Part shown: positions 46,043 to 55,887 of the stretch, piece by piece
How the letters are laid out: every line of letters starts with the position of its first letter
Position numbering within the stretch: the stretch's first letter is position 1
Source: Paraphoma chrysanthemicola
Lineage: Eukaryota; Ascomycota; Dothideomycetes; Pleosporales; Phaeosphaeriaceae
Assembly: GCA_020744225.1 (NCBI GenBank)
Contig: JAGMWG010000026.1
Location: 124,001-188,000 of the forward strand
DNA length: 64,000 bases
Direction: 5' to 3'
Made by a program: the position numbers and the translations under genes
The notes under the pieces: model-generated
Seen by the model: the letters and a program-made list of their open reading frames with translations, nothing else
Told to the model about the DNA's origin: nothing
Database searches by the model: none

Positions 46043-47866
46043 TTACGTACCAATATCAACCAAATGAGTCAAGGCAAGCTCCATCTCGTCCCCGTAGTTC
46101 ATCCCCCACATCGATCCCGGTTCGATCAAGTGCGACAGCCAGAGGAGACTCCCAAGACCAAGGCGGCTGGCAAGGAAGACGTAGAAGCCGCCATCCCGTC
46201 TCCAGCCGCGCACCTTCTCGGCGAATTCGGCGTGCGTCATTGCCAGTGCTTTGCATTGTTCCACAAATTGTTTGTACATGCGTTCCATGTCCTTTTCGTA
46301 GAGTTGCGGGATCCGCAACCGTTTGTCTCGTTTGGCCTCGTTTCTGGGGGCAGTGGAGGAAGCCACCATTGCGAGGAATGTGGGCTGGTCGCGGGTAAAA
46401 CGGGCTCGGTCTCTGGGAATGCATGTCAGCTCACAAGTGGCAGGGGAAGTGGTACATGCCTAGAGAAACGAAAAAGCGTTGGGAACCTTGAAATGAGAAG
46501 AAGAAGGGTGCAGGTATACGTACGACGAGTATGTGTGTATGAAGAAGAAGATTGTCAGCAGTATACGCACGGCAGATACTGCGTCAAAGTGGTGCAGGTA
46601 TAGCATGCGCTCTGCAAGCACACTCTCCTTGACGTCGTCTGGATTTGCATTCATGCTGCGTCGAGGCGTCGCATTGCTCCTACGGGGTCGCTCTCGGGAT
46701 CGGCTTGATGTCGCCGAAGTCGAAGCGAGATTGGGGAGCTCGGTACCCAAATTATCCTCTGTGCTCTTTGTAAACATTTCTTGTATGCCTGGCGGACACT
46801 TGTCTTTGAGAATTTCGAGGTCTATTCTGGTGAAGCGGCCGGCCCACTGAGCTTGCTTGCCCTCTGGTTTGGCGGGGCGTGGTGCTGCTTTCTTCCTCGT
46901 CTTGGGCCTTGCCGATGCCTCTGCTCCTACGTTCTTGGACTTGCAAGCATAGACAAGTGCTGCATGGTCGGCTCGACTCAAGACTACCTGATCTTCTTTG
47001 ACTGCAGCAGCCTCAAGCTCCTTGAGCCTGCTTTTCTCCAGAATGACGCAATCAGGTGGACATGCCCGCATTGGTGTTCGTTCTTTCGCGCCCTGACTTG
47101 CGTGTTCCCCTCCGTGTGGGAAAAGGATGATGTTGCTCAGGATGTGGATGTTCCGATGCACCACGTCTGGCCAGGTAGGCTGTTCGGCCACGGGCAGGGA
47201 GCGTATAGTAGTAAGAAGCGTTGCGAGGTTCTGATGACGTGTTAGTGTAATCACCACCTGGGAGGAGAGGCACCGACGTTGGCAGCCTGTTGCGTGCCCA
47301 GGAAGCACTTCACCATGATGAGCGTATGAGGTGCTTCCATTGGCTCATCTGGCCACGCAAAGCCCGGGAGTAAAGGCTCAAACTCGCCAGTGCTTGAGCC
47401 GCTGTCGTGATCCTGTTCTGACGAGCTATCGCGTCTTCACAAGCGTCCAGTCAGTATAAGTCTTGCTGAAGGACTTGTTGGTAACTCACATCCGCTCCTC
47501 GTTATAGAGTAGTTGGCTGTGGCAAGGCTCGCCTGGGCTTGCGTCTGGTGTTGGGAGCGTGGCCGCGTCCGCCCGCTGATGTGCAACATCGAGCAAGGCG
47601 TCGCGCCCCTCGTCGATCAGCCCAACGATTTCCGAGCGACCGATGCTTGAGAGCGAATTGTCAATGCTCGTCGTATCTGCACAGGTGCTCTGGTCCGCGC
47701 TGTCGCTTCTGGACCACGATGTGGTGGAATCGGTATCACCGTCACTATCAAGAGCACCAGACCGCGCAGAGTTGGATGTGGAGACTGGGCCCTCAGCCTG
47801 CTCCCGGGAAAAGAAATTGACCATTGCAAGGGTGAACTGGCAGTGACGGAGAAGGTTGTTGGCCAT
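46043..47866 (-). CDS. Four-exon orphan protein, 521 aa
   Basis: Exons 47490-47866, 47314-47425, 46524-47230 and 46043-46412. The introns are 64, 83 and 111 nt, with donors GTGAGT, GTGAAG and GTACGT, branch sites CTGAC, CTAAC and CTGAC, and AG acceptors; phases are 2, 0 and 2. The joins give one open frame. The start may be 47866 (MANNLL) or 47824 (MVNFFSREQ). The N-terminus is Ser/Asp-rich; a helical block (NLATLLTTIRSLPVAEQP) follows exon 3's start; the middle is Lys/Arg/Pro-rich (TRKKAAPRPAKPEGK); the C-terminal 120 residues are helical (LYEKDMERMYKQFVEQ). No family is recognised. The model is intact and well supported by splice signals. Confidence 0.65.
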
Positions 47867-48597
47867 AGGACGAAGAGCGTTTGTAGAAGATATATGAAAT
47901 TATGTCGGCAGCGTGGGAACCGCCACAAACAACCCGGTCGTCGAGGAGATGAGACCTTGACGCACATGGGCTCTGGCACGGAGTATTGGGCGTGTGCTTG
48001 GATCCTCCAACACCTGCAGTCGGGTCTCTTCCATACCGATGCGGACAGCACCAAACTGCGTCCAAGCGAGCTGGCTGTGTCAAAATGCTGGCGTAGTGGC
48101 AACCCTGTCTCTCCACATCCAGGATGCGCTGAGTGCTTTCAACTTGTTGTCCGAAACACTTGCCCCTAGTCATAGAGGCAACGCAGTAAGAGGACACAGT
48201 CAGTGACGTCTACGGGTCGTAGGAACAGTATCTCGTCGCCCGAGCATACGGACACCCCGCCTTCCTCGCCCGCTTGGGAATATGGCTCATGATGTAAGAG
48301 TGGCATTTCTTGCATTGTTTCATACTACATGGCTAACACTGTCACTGCTGCAGCAAGGGCACAATCGCTGCAACGACGTGCACCATGCTCACCGTCATCT
48401 TGTCACCCTCCATCCCTCGCAGTGAGCGGCTTCACACAAGCTAGCTTGTGACTACATTCACTTTCCATCTCACTCCTGAAGCCGACATGTAGACCCCTGT
48501 CTCACTCCTGGAAGTCAAAAGGACACCTCCGCCGTCGCAATTCTGCCTGCTCCCTGTCTGTGTGTTGGCCAAAGTCAAACTTCGTGAAACATAAAAC
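47867..48597. other. Spacer, no gene recognised
   Basis: Short open frames only. It should contain the promoter of the gene starting at 47866. Confidence 0.4.
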
Positions 48598-49012
48598 TTA
48601 CATGCGTTCAAGTGCACGCACGTCTACGCTGCGGGAGACGGTTGGCTGACAGCCCAATTCGCCGGTTGTCTGACAGACCACTTGGCCGCCTGAGCACCAG
48701 CAGAGTACTGCAGTCTTCAAGCCAAGGAAAAGATTAATGATATCCAGCCAAAGAAGCCAGAGAATCCCAGTAGAGCCAATGGCGATGAGAGGGGCCGCTT
48801 GGTCCGGGAGCTTGGTTCCATTGTTGTGAACATACTTTTGGTTCGTCAGTGATGTTCGGTAGCCGGGGCAAGGGATCAGCCCCAGCACGTGTAAAGGGGA
48901 GGGAGGAAACCAAAGCAGAGATGCGTAGACATACATGGAGTACAATTGATGCATTTTGCACAAACAGAACGATAGGAAACCAGTCCTTGCTGTTGGACAG
49001 TTGTCTCGACAT
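48598..49012 (-). CDS. Small membrane protein, 104 aa
   Basis: Exon 1 is 48935-49012 (MSRQLSNSKDWFPIVLF), the intron 48835-48934 (donor GTATGTC, CTGAC about 13 nt before an AAAAG acceptor, 100 nt, phase 0), and exon 2 48598-48834. The product has hydrophobic segments at about residues 12-26 and 42-70 (GILWLLWLDIINLFLGL) and a Cys-rich C-terminal part. The acceptor is unusual for a fungus (AAG), so the exon 2 border could be slightly off. Function unknown. Confidence 0.5.
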
Positions 49013-49192
49013 TGTGGGCTGGGTCCGGCGCGATGGGAAAGTCTGAAGTTCTAAGTGTGGGCAGGAGGGCAGGATACATATAAAAGAGATACAAATGGGT
49101 AGTTCCGTAGTGAAAGCGTCTGTCAAGACGGCCTGTAGCTCAGGCGAACGCACTTTCATTCGAATTCGAAACTAGTAGTATCGGTAAGGCTG

Positions 49193-50859
49193 TCAGACCT
49201 GTCCCGGCTCCGCGTTCGGCGATGCAACGCCATGATGGTCTATTCCAATTCCGCTCAGCAGTTGTCTTAATGCGCGATTTTCCGCCACCAACGCCTCAAT
49301 CGCCACACTTTCGGCGGTGTGGGCGCCTTCTTCTGGAGTCGGGCCGCCCAATAACATGGCCGGATCGTCGTGCTTGGTGCCCACAGCTGCTGTGCCTTTG
49401 CCTAGTGTATTCTTTTTCCCTAATTGGGAAGCCAAGTGGAGCGTGTTGTAAATCTTGTCGTACGTATCGTTGTCTCCGTGCGTGAGAATGAAACTCGCAA
49501 AAACAATTCCCGGCAACAGCCCACCCGCGCTAACGTCAAGCGTTCGACCTAGTAGCTTGTTCAGTGGACCGTTGCGCCATTTGATGCGGGCTGACTCAGG
49601 GAGACCTGGTTGACCGCGGGCACGATTCGCCTCTGAGAGCGGGATCAGGAATTCCTTTAGGTTTTTTAGGTCCTCTGTTATGCACATTGTTTCTTTGGCT
49701 TCAGACTTGACTTTCTTTTGCTTATCAGCTTCAGGCATGACCTTTTTGGCTTCTCGGCTTCGGTCGGGCCTTCTTCCTGATTCTTGGTTCCAGCCGCAAG
49801 GTTTCTCGGGGTCGTGGCCCCAGTCGTAGGCTTTCTCGGAGTTGTGGCCCTGGTCGTGGGGCTTATCCGAGTTCTAGTTCCAGGTGCAGCGTTTCTCCAA
49901 GTCTTGGGCTTAATCGTAGGGGTTCCTAGAGTCCCGGCTCCAGGCGTGGCTTGTCCCTATCCTTTGCAAGCCTGGCTATCCTCTAGGCCTGCCAGATCCA
50001 CAAACGTGAGGCGCCCTTGCGGCACTGACTGGGAGTCGTAGACTTGCAGGTCAAAGATACCGTGGCTTCGCGTTGACTGTGAATTTCCCTTCGTAGTTCG
50101 TCGGAGGCGGTTTTCGTAGAGATGCTCTACTCTAGCTAGAGCCTCTGGTTTTGTGCCAATGGGATCGGACGGCTTCCAGGGCACTGCTGGTGCGTACTCG
50201 AGCACCCATCGCTTCCCAGGCGACAACGACATCTGCAAAGTTTCGCCGCCAATCTCAAAGATGCGGCCATCTCCTTGAAGCTGGACTTCAAGCCCGTCAA
50301 GGGCGAGCGTGCAACCAGCATCGTAGAGCAAATCGATGGTCCTGTGCATGATCGACGGGTCGTTTGAGACGTTGTGGAGAATGGAATACGACTTACCAGA
50401 CCCAGTGCCGCCATAGGCGAGGAGAAGAAATGAGCGGCCGGTGATTGTCGACCTGACCAGCCGACTGATATCCTCGGCAAACATGTCGGCGTTCGTTGCA
50501 TGCTCGCCATGAAAGACACGCGTGAAGAGGAACTCTTTCCACTCGTCTGCATCCTTCAGACGCCGCATCCTTACGCTGCCGTCGGTAAATTCCAGTTTTT
50601 CTACTTTGGAGAGGCGTTTTTCCTTCTGCTCGGGTGTCTGAGGCGTCGCTTTGACCAAGGTAAGCAGAGGGTTAGCTCGGTCAAACATCCATTCGATGTC
50701 TCTCGCACGCGCAGCTCGGGAGCGCTCGTATTTGCGCTCTAGGCTCAGGTATTGTTGGCGGGATCGGTCAGCCATGGTAGCCATGTCTTGGGTGAAGGTC
50801 TCAATTGCTGCAAGAGCCTGGTCCCGCGGGATGAGATCGACAGGAATTGGCTCATCCAT
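49193..50859 (-). pseudogene. Kinesin-14-like motor gene, broken within the motor domain
   Basis: From the ATG at 50857-50859 (context CACCATGG) the first 300 residues hold a short helical neck and most of a kinesin motor: P-loop GGTGSGKS (150-157), switch I NSQSTRSH (259-266) and switch II VDLAGLE (287-293). The frame then hits TAG at 49957-49959. The rest of the motor lies in another frame from about 49720 to 49193: ITEDLKNLKEFLIPLSEA matches the helix after switch II, RNGPLNKLLGRTL the usual RDSKLTRLLQDSL, and YDKIYNTLHLASQ the last helix. Motor-last order with a helical neck suggests a Kar3/kinesin-14-type, minus-end motor (inference). Between the halves lies a 30-bp minisatellite. I found no GT-AG intron that bridges them, so the gene is probably dead. 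Confidence 0.75.
49790..49970. repeat. 30-bp minisatellite inside the kinesin motor frame
   Basis: About six imperfect 30-bp units, each containing CTTTCTCGGAGT-like and GGCCC-CAG-TCGT-like blocks on the plus strand. On the minus strand, in the frame of the downstream motor half, each unit encodes ten residues of the type DWGHDPEKPC / DQGHNSEKAY. Two units carry stops (TAA, TAG) in that frame. It occupies the loop between switch II and the next motor helix. Confidence 0.75.
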
Positions 50860-51107
50860 GGTGTCGTGTCTTGAATTGTGGAAATGCTCATGGCCGGGGA
50901 TGCTATGGCGTGGGTACGGGAGACGGCGCTGGCACAGCAACAAGTGTGTTTGCTAGCGCCTGATATTTGATGTAGTACAGCGTATTGCTAGCTCAGGCGA
51001 GATGCCTACCAAAATCTGGTCAGATAGACATTCTCGACGCGTTGATTGGTGGATTCGGGACGGTGACCGGGCTGCCGGGATCCATGCCATGGCGCCAGCG
51101 GAGTCAC

Positions 51108-51150
51108 CTTGTCACATCGTCACATCGTCACATCGTCGCCTCGTCACCTC
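51108..51150. repeat. 8-bp tandem repeat
   Basis: Five copies of GTCACATC or close variants, just upstream of the pyrimidine-rich leader of the gene at 51240. Confidence 0.85.
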
Positions 51151-51239
51151 TGCTCTGCCCACCTTTACTCGCTATCCCAGTCTTTGCCTGCTTTGCTCTT
51201 CTTGTCCTGTCCTTTCTTTTTCCTCTTGCTGGTCTCGCC

Positions 51240-51764
51240 ATGACCCCATCGTCGGTCCCTAGCAGCACTGTGGGCAGAGACTGCGACAACTACAGTCACG
51301 CCGAAGCCAGTGCTGACTCTGCTGCCTGTCCGCACGTTCTTGGGGAAAATTGCAGCTCAACGATCCAAAGCATACCTGCCTCCCGCTTGCCCCTGCCGCC
51401 ATCGCAACCAGCTGGAACCTTCCAAAACGTCGTTCCCGCGCCCAGTCGGCCTCGATCGCCAATCGCTAATCTCTACATGGAGACGATGGCGCAGACACAG
51501 TTGAGGGGAGGCGGGGTACGCGTGTGGGTGGCCCAGGGCACGACGGCTGCGACTATGGAGTGTCAGACCGTAGCTCTCCGCTACACCAACGAAGAATATG
51601 TGCTGAGGCTGATTCCGGATAACGGGCGACCTGTGAATGAGATCCGCCTCCGAGACAGCTTTGCCGCCTTTGTCTTGTCTGCCCGCGCGCCCAACGCCAA
51701 TCCAGGGGCACCGCCACCCGTCGCCATCCGCATGGTCCGCATTGGGCACAACGAGCAGGACTAG
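51240..51764 (+). CDS. Orphan protein, 174 aa
   Basis: A single exon. I chose the ATG at 51240 (MTPSSVPSSTVGRDC) because it has context GCCATGA and follows a 90-bp C/T-rich leader typical of fungal 5' regions; the frame is open further upstream, but only through that leader. Residues 1-75 are Ser/Pro/Ala-rich. The C-terminal 100 residues look folded (RVWVAQGTTAATMECQTVAL; YVLRLIPDNGRPVNEIRL). It is divergent from the kinesin-like gene, with 380 bp between starts. Function unknown. Confidence 0.55.
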   Translation: MTPSSVPSSTVGRDCDNYSHAEASADSAACPHVLGENCSSTIQSIPASRLPLPPSQPAGTFQNVVPAPSRPRSPIANLYMETMAQTQLRGGGVRVWVAQGTTAATMECQTVALRYTNEEYVLRLIPDNGRPVNEIRLRDSFAAFVLSARAPNANPGAPPPVAIRMVRIGHNEQD

Positions 51765-51997
51765 TACCTGCTACCCAATGGGAATGTTGTTCAGGACTGG
51801 GGGCTCATGCTCCAAGTCATCTTTTGTCGGCTCCAATTATTCTTTGACCCGACATTGTAGCAGAACACCGTAGCAACAACCGGGCACAGGAGATGACGAG
51901 GAGATAAACACATATTTGTCGCGCGAAGTGGACTATATAAACATGCAATTGCGCGTCTTTTTTCGCAGCAGACTCAAGTTACCCTTCATTGTTCATC

Positions 51998-54483
51998 ATG
52001 AGCAATCGCAAGAGGACCACGCTATCCGGCCCAGGCCAGAAGCCAAGCCCCACCATGGCTGCCAGACTCAACCGTGCCATGGACACTCCCACTCCGCGCC
52101 ATATGGAGAAGACATTGCCTGCTCCCCTGCGGGGAGGACCAATTCCACCTCTGAGTTTCGCCATTCCCAGCGTCGAGCGTGAAGAGCCGCCAAGTGCGCG
52201 TCATCAGGTATGCCCATTACGCTCCAAGAGCCTAGAGAACTGTAGCTGACTTGAAGCAGACACGTAGCTCGTCTCCGGCGAAGCGCCTGCCTCCCAGCTA
52301 CGATCAGGCCGACGACAACAACCCTTCGCCTAGAAAACGCGCTTCGCATCGCCGTCATAAAACCGCAGAGGTGGCGAACAAAATCCAGGCCGATTTTGGA
52401 GACTTTGCGCATCTCATCCTGAAGCCGCTCGAACAGCGTCGCGCCGAGGACAATGCCATCCACGAACGCAACCTCGGCAAGCTCGTGGATCGTATCGACA
52501 CGAGCCATGAGGCCATTCTAGCCACCACCAAAGTAGGCCTTGCGCACTTCCGCGCCACGACAAAACGCAATTTCGAGCACATGGGAGAAGTGCTATCAGT
52601 AAACAGTCAAGACCTCTTCCAGTCCGTGGATGCCAACGCTCTACGACGACATGATGCAACAACCGCCAGTCTTGATGCCGTCAGCCAGTCTGTCAAGCAC
52701 AACCAAGAGGCTATGCGTCTGCTCAACGACACTCTTACAACCACATCCGCAAACGCCAACACTCAGCATGGGGTCCTTGATGTCAAGGTGAATAACATTG
52801 TCAACACTCTGGGCATCACAACCAATACTCTTGGTACCATGGCCCAAGACAATACGGCCAGAGACACGACTCTCCGAAACAGGCTGCACGAGGTGCAAGG
52901 CGAGGTGACTGCTGCTGCAACAAGGACTCAAACGGCAGTGAATGAAGATATTGCGCAACTAAACAGAGACCTTGAAAGACGGCTGCACGAGGTACAAGGC
53001 GAGGTGACTGCTGCTGCAACAAGGACTCAAACGGCAATGAATGGAGACCTTGAACGAGAGCTGCAGCGGGTGCAAGGTGAGGTGACTGCTGCTGCAACGA
53101 AGACTGAAAATACAGTCAATGGAAATGTTGCACAACTAAACAGAGACCTTGAAAGACGGCTGCAGCGGGTGCAAGATGATGTGGCTGATGCTGCGACGAG
53201 GACTCAAAGAGCAGTAAACGAAGACCTTGAAAGACAGCTGCAGCAGGTGCAACACGAGGTAGCGCAGACTCATGGTGCAGTCACTGCAGGTATTGATGGC
53301 CTAAGTAACAACGCGCGGAGCCTTGTCCAAAGCCTCCAATCGGTACAAAACCAGGTAACCAATACTGCAGCGGCAAATCAACAAGAAATTAAGACAGTCA
53401 TTAACTCACAGGTGGAAAACATTGGAAAATTGATGCAGGATCTAATTGCTGCAAGTGACCAGATAGGGCATCAGCAAGGCAGGGCCGAACAGAAAATGGA
53501 TGACAGCCACAAACACCTCGAGCAGCAGATTAAAACCACGAAAGTATGCATCTGCTTTCGTATCGACGTTATAAACATGCACTAACCCGCCATAGGAATT
53601 CATGGTCGAGATGAGGGACCACCTGATCGAGCGAAATGCACACGGCTCCGCTGCCAGCAATACCCTGGACCCTCGTTCCCACGCCACTGATATTGTCTCA
53701 CCGTCATGGGAACATCGGTTTGACGAAATTAGGACTCAATTTGCGAATCTCCAACGTAATCTCGATGCCAAAGTACCCCCAACCAACATGTTCCCGCAAG
53801 AATTCACCGACATCATGATGGAAGTCAGAGAGTATATCAAACATGGCCGACAACCGCAACCCATTACATCAGATGACAATACCCAAATGATCACACAAGC
53901 ACACGCCGCTAAGACTACACAACTTCAGGACCAGCTCGCAAAGGAGAGGGAAACCCGTAGGGAGGTAAAGCAGGCAGCCGAAATTGCCGTTGCAACAGCT
54001 CACCTCCAGCTCGACATGGCTAAAACGTCCCACGATGCCTTGTCTGAGCGCAATAGCACGCTGAGAACAGAAATTGAGGACGCCCAGAGGCATGCCCATC
54101 TGTTCGGAAGCGAATTTGAGAAGTTCACGCACGCTTTGACTGATGCCAGCGCAATCACCCAAGAACTTAAAATGAGCCAGGTGCAAGCAGACAGGGATAA
54201 TAGGGAGAATCAGAACATAGAGCTTGCCAGGGTGCTAGAGATAGAGCAGGAGAGGGCTAGAGCGATATCCATGACCAGCCGCATCCAGGACAAATTGCCG
54301 CCGAGGGACTACCGCAAAGGATTTATCAAAATACCACATTCAACCACCACCGAAACTCAAGACGGGGACAATAGCTTGGCTGAGACGGCGTTGGCTATGG
54401 GCGAATCGGAACATGAGCCCAAGGATGAAATGGAGCAGAGCAGTGAATTGGGCGAAGAGAGAGATGCCGGCGAGGGCTCTTGA
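51998..54483 (+). CDS. Large coiled-coil protein with internal repeats, 793 aa
   Basis: Three exons: 51998-52207, 52260-53543, 53596-54483. Both introns are 52 nt (donor GTATGC in each, branch CTGAC or CTAAC, acceptors GCAG and ATAG), phase 0. The N-terminus is basic and Pro/Ser-rich with a KRASHRRHK patch. From about residue 100 nearly everything is predicted helix. Residues about 279-396 hold two copies of a 59-residue unit made of a 33- and a 26-residue part, each beginning LHEVQGEVTAAATRTQT or LQRVQ. A second coiled coil covers about 580-720, and the tail is acidic. The composition suggests a long filamentous or scaffold protein. Its neighbour is the kinesin-like gene, but a functional link is only a guess. 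Confidence 0.7.
52884..53237. repeat. 177-bp in-frame tandem duplication
   Basis: Two head-to-tail copies of a 177-bp unit, each itself two related halves of 99 and 78 bp, code for the coiled-coil repeats of the 793-residue protein. Copies differ by scattered substitutions but keep length and frame. Confidence 0.7.
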
Positions 54484-55057
54484 TGGCGAAGTGTGTTGAA
54501 GGGTGACTTGGACATGATGCACTTGGGAACGGAGTTTTGGTCGAGGTATACATTTTTGTTCGCTTTCAATAATTGAGGTTCCGTGCCTTGGGTCAAACAG
54601 CGCATGCAGGGAGGGAGGACTGTTCAGCCGCGACACGATGTGCATTTTCGACGTACGATTCATTTGCAATGCAAAATGAGGTGGTTGACATAAAAATCCC
54701 ACGTCAACTAGTGAGACACTGGGGATGAAGACCTGCACGACCAGACACCCGGCGGAGCTGCGCACTATCACCACACGATCGTTTGCTTGCACGGTTCCCA
54801 ATACGTCGGGTGTGGAGGCGCTTTTTTTCGGCAGCAGGATTTCAGACCAGCCGTGATTAGAGTCTCAGATGCGACTCATACTGACGCTCCTGCTTGGTCC
54901 ACACTTCGTACTCTGCGTCACTGACTCCTTTCAGCCAGCTGACCATACAAGGGGTGTGTTTGCTAATGACCTAGTATTGTTTGCCCGTGCTATAAAGTGC
55001 CTTGCTTCATCTCCCAACACCCTATTCCAGAGAACTCAGCATTCGTCACTCAACGCA

Positions 55058-55622
55058 ATGCCGCCATCACCACCTACGCCGTGCCCAGTCCGCGAAGATG
55101 CGCCCGGTCTGGCCCTCAACAGCATCAACTCTCATCTTACGAATGATCCCCCAGCTGTTGCTGTCGGTGACCAAGTCCACCTAGATATGCGCTTTCGCAA
55201 TTCACCATGTGAGTAGTTTTCGTCGTCAACACCAGTCTCAGTGCTAACCAGTGTCAGCTCCATTCACCCTGCAATCGCCTATCCAACGACCAACACTGCA
55301 CCAAAAACTTCGCATCACATCCCAAGAGGCTCGAGCTCAGCGTAAGTCGTGGGTTGCGTATGAATGTAAACTTCGTGCTGATTACCGTTCTGTAGCGTCG
55401 CGTGAACGCCACTCCACCAACCTGAAGGATGTCCGTATCCAAGCTGTCAAAGCTCTCGTTGTCACGCGCCTAATTCTTCTGTCGATTGTGACAGCCATGC
55501 CTCTCTTCATCATGTCAGATCTCCAGTACCAGAGCTTTGCTGTTGCTTGCGTCATCGTCATGCTCTCTTCGTGGAGTCTTGACAGCAGCGTGTCGGTTAT
55601 AGTGCATAGTCTCGAAGGGTAA
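55058..55622 (+). CDS. Small membrane protein, 153 aa
   Basis: Three exons: 55058-55208, 55258-55341, 55396-55622. The introns are 49 nt (GTGAGT...GCTAAC...GTCAG) and 54 nt (GTAAGT...GCTGAT...TGTAG), both phase 1. The start is MPPSPPTPCPVRED. The N-terminal half is Pro-rich and polar, then a basic helix (SRERHSTNLKDVRIQ), followed by two hydrophobic segments at about residues 92-113 and 119-145. The 54-nt intron is a multiple of three and its unspliced frame is open, so intron retention would also give a protein. Function unknown. Confidence 0.65.
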
Positions 55623-55887
55623 AGAGGAGGCGTATTAGGAAGTTTTGTATGTATGGGCTCTGCCATAGTGGCCTCGTCTGATGAATTTACACTTGCGCCT
55701 TGACCTGCGATGACAGATGCACATGGGACGTGATGAATGAGAGCAATATAGTGACCACGTATGTACATCATTCCATCATCACATCCCCACTATTCCAAAA
55801 TCTCCAGATAAATCTGCTCATGATGTCTGCCGCGATGCGCTCCGTCGTTCTATCGCTCACTCCAGTCACGCTAAGCACGACGTTGTC

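Noticed and set aside
49739..50040. Plus-strand Val/Leu/Gly-rich protein at the kinesin minisatellite
   Set aside because: It is the complement of the 30-bp array and part of the kinesin coding strand read backwards.
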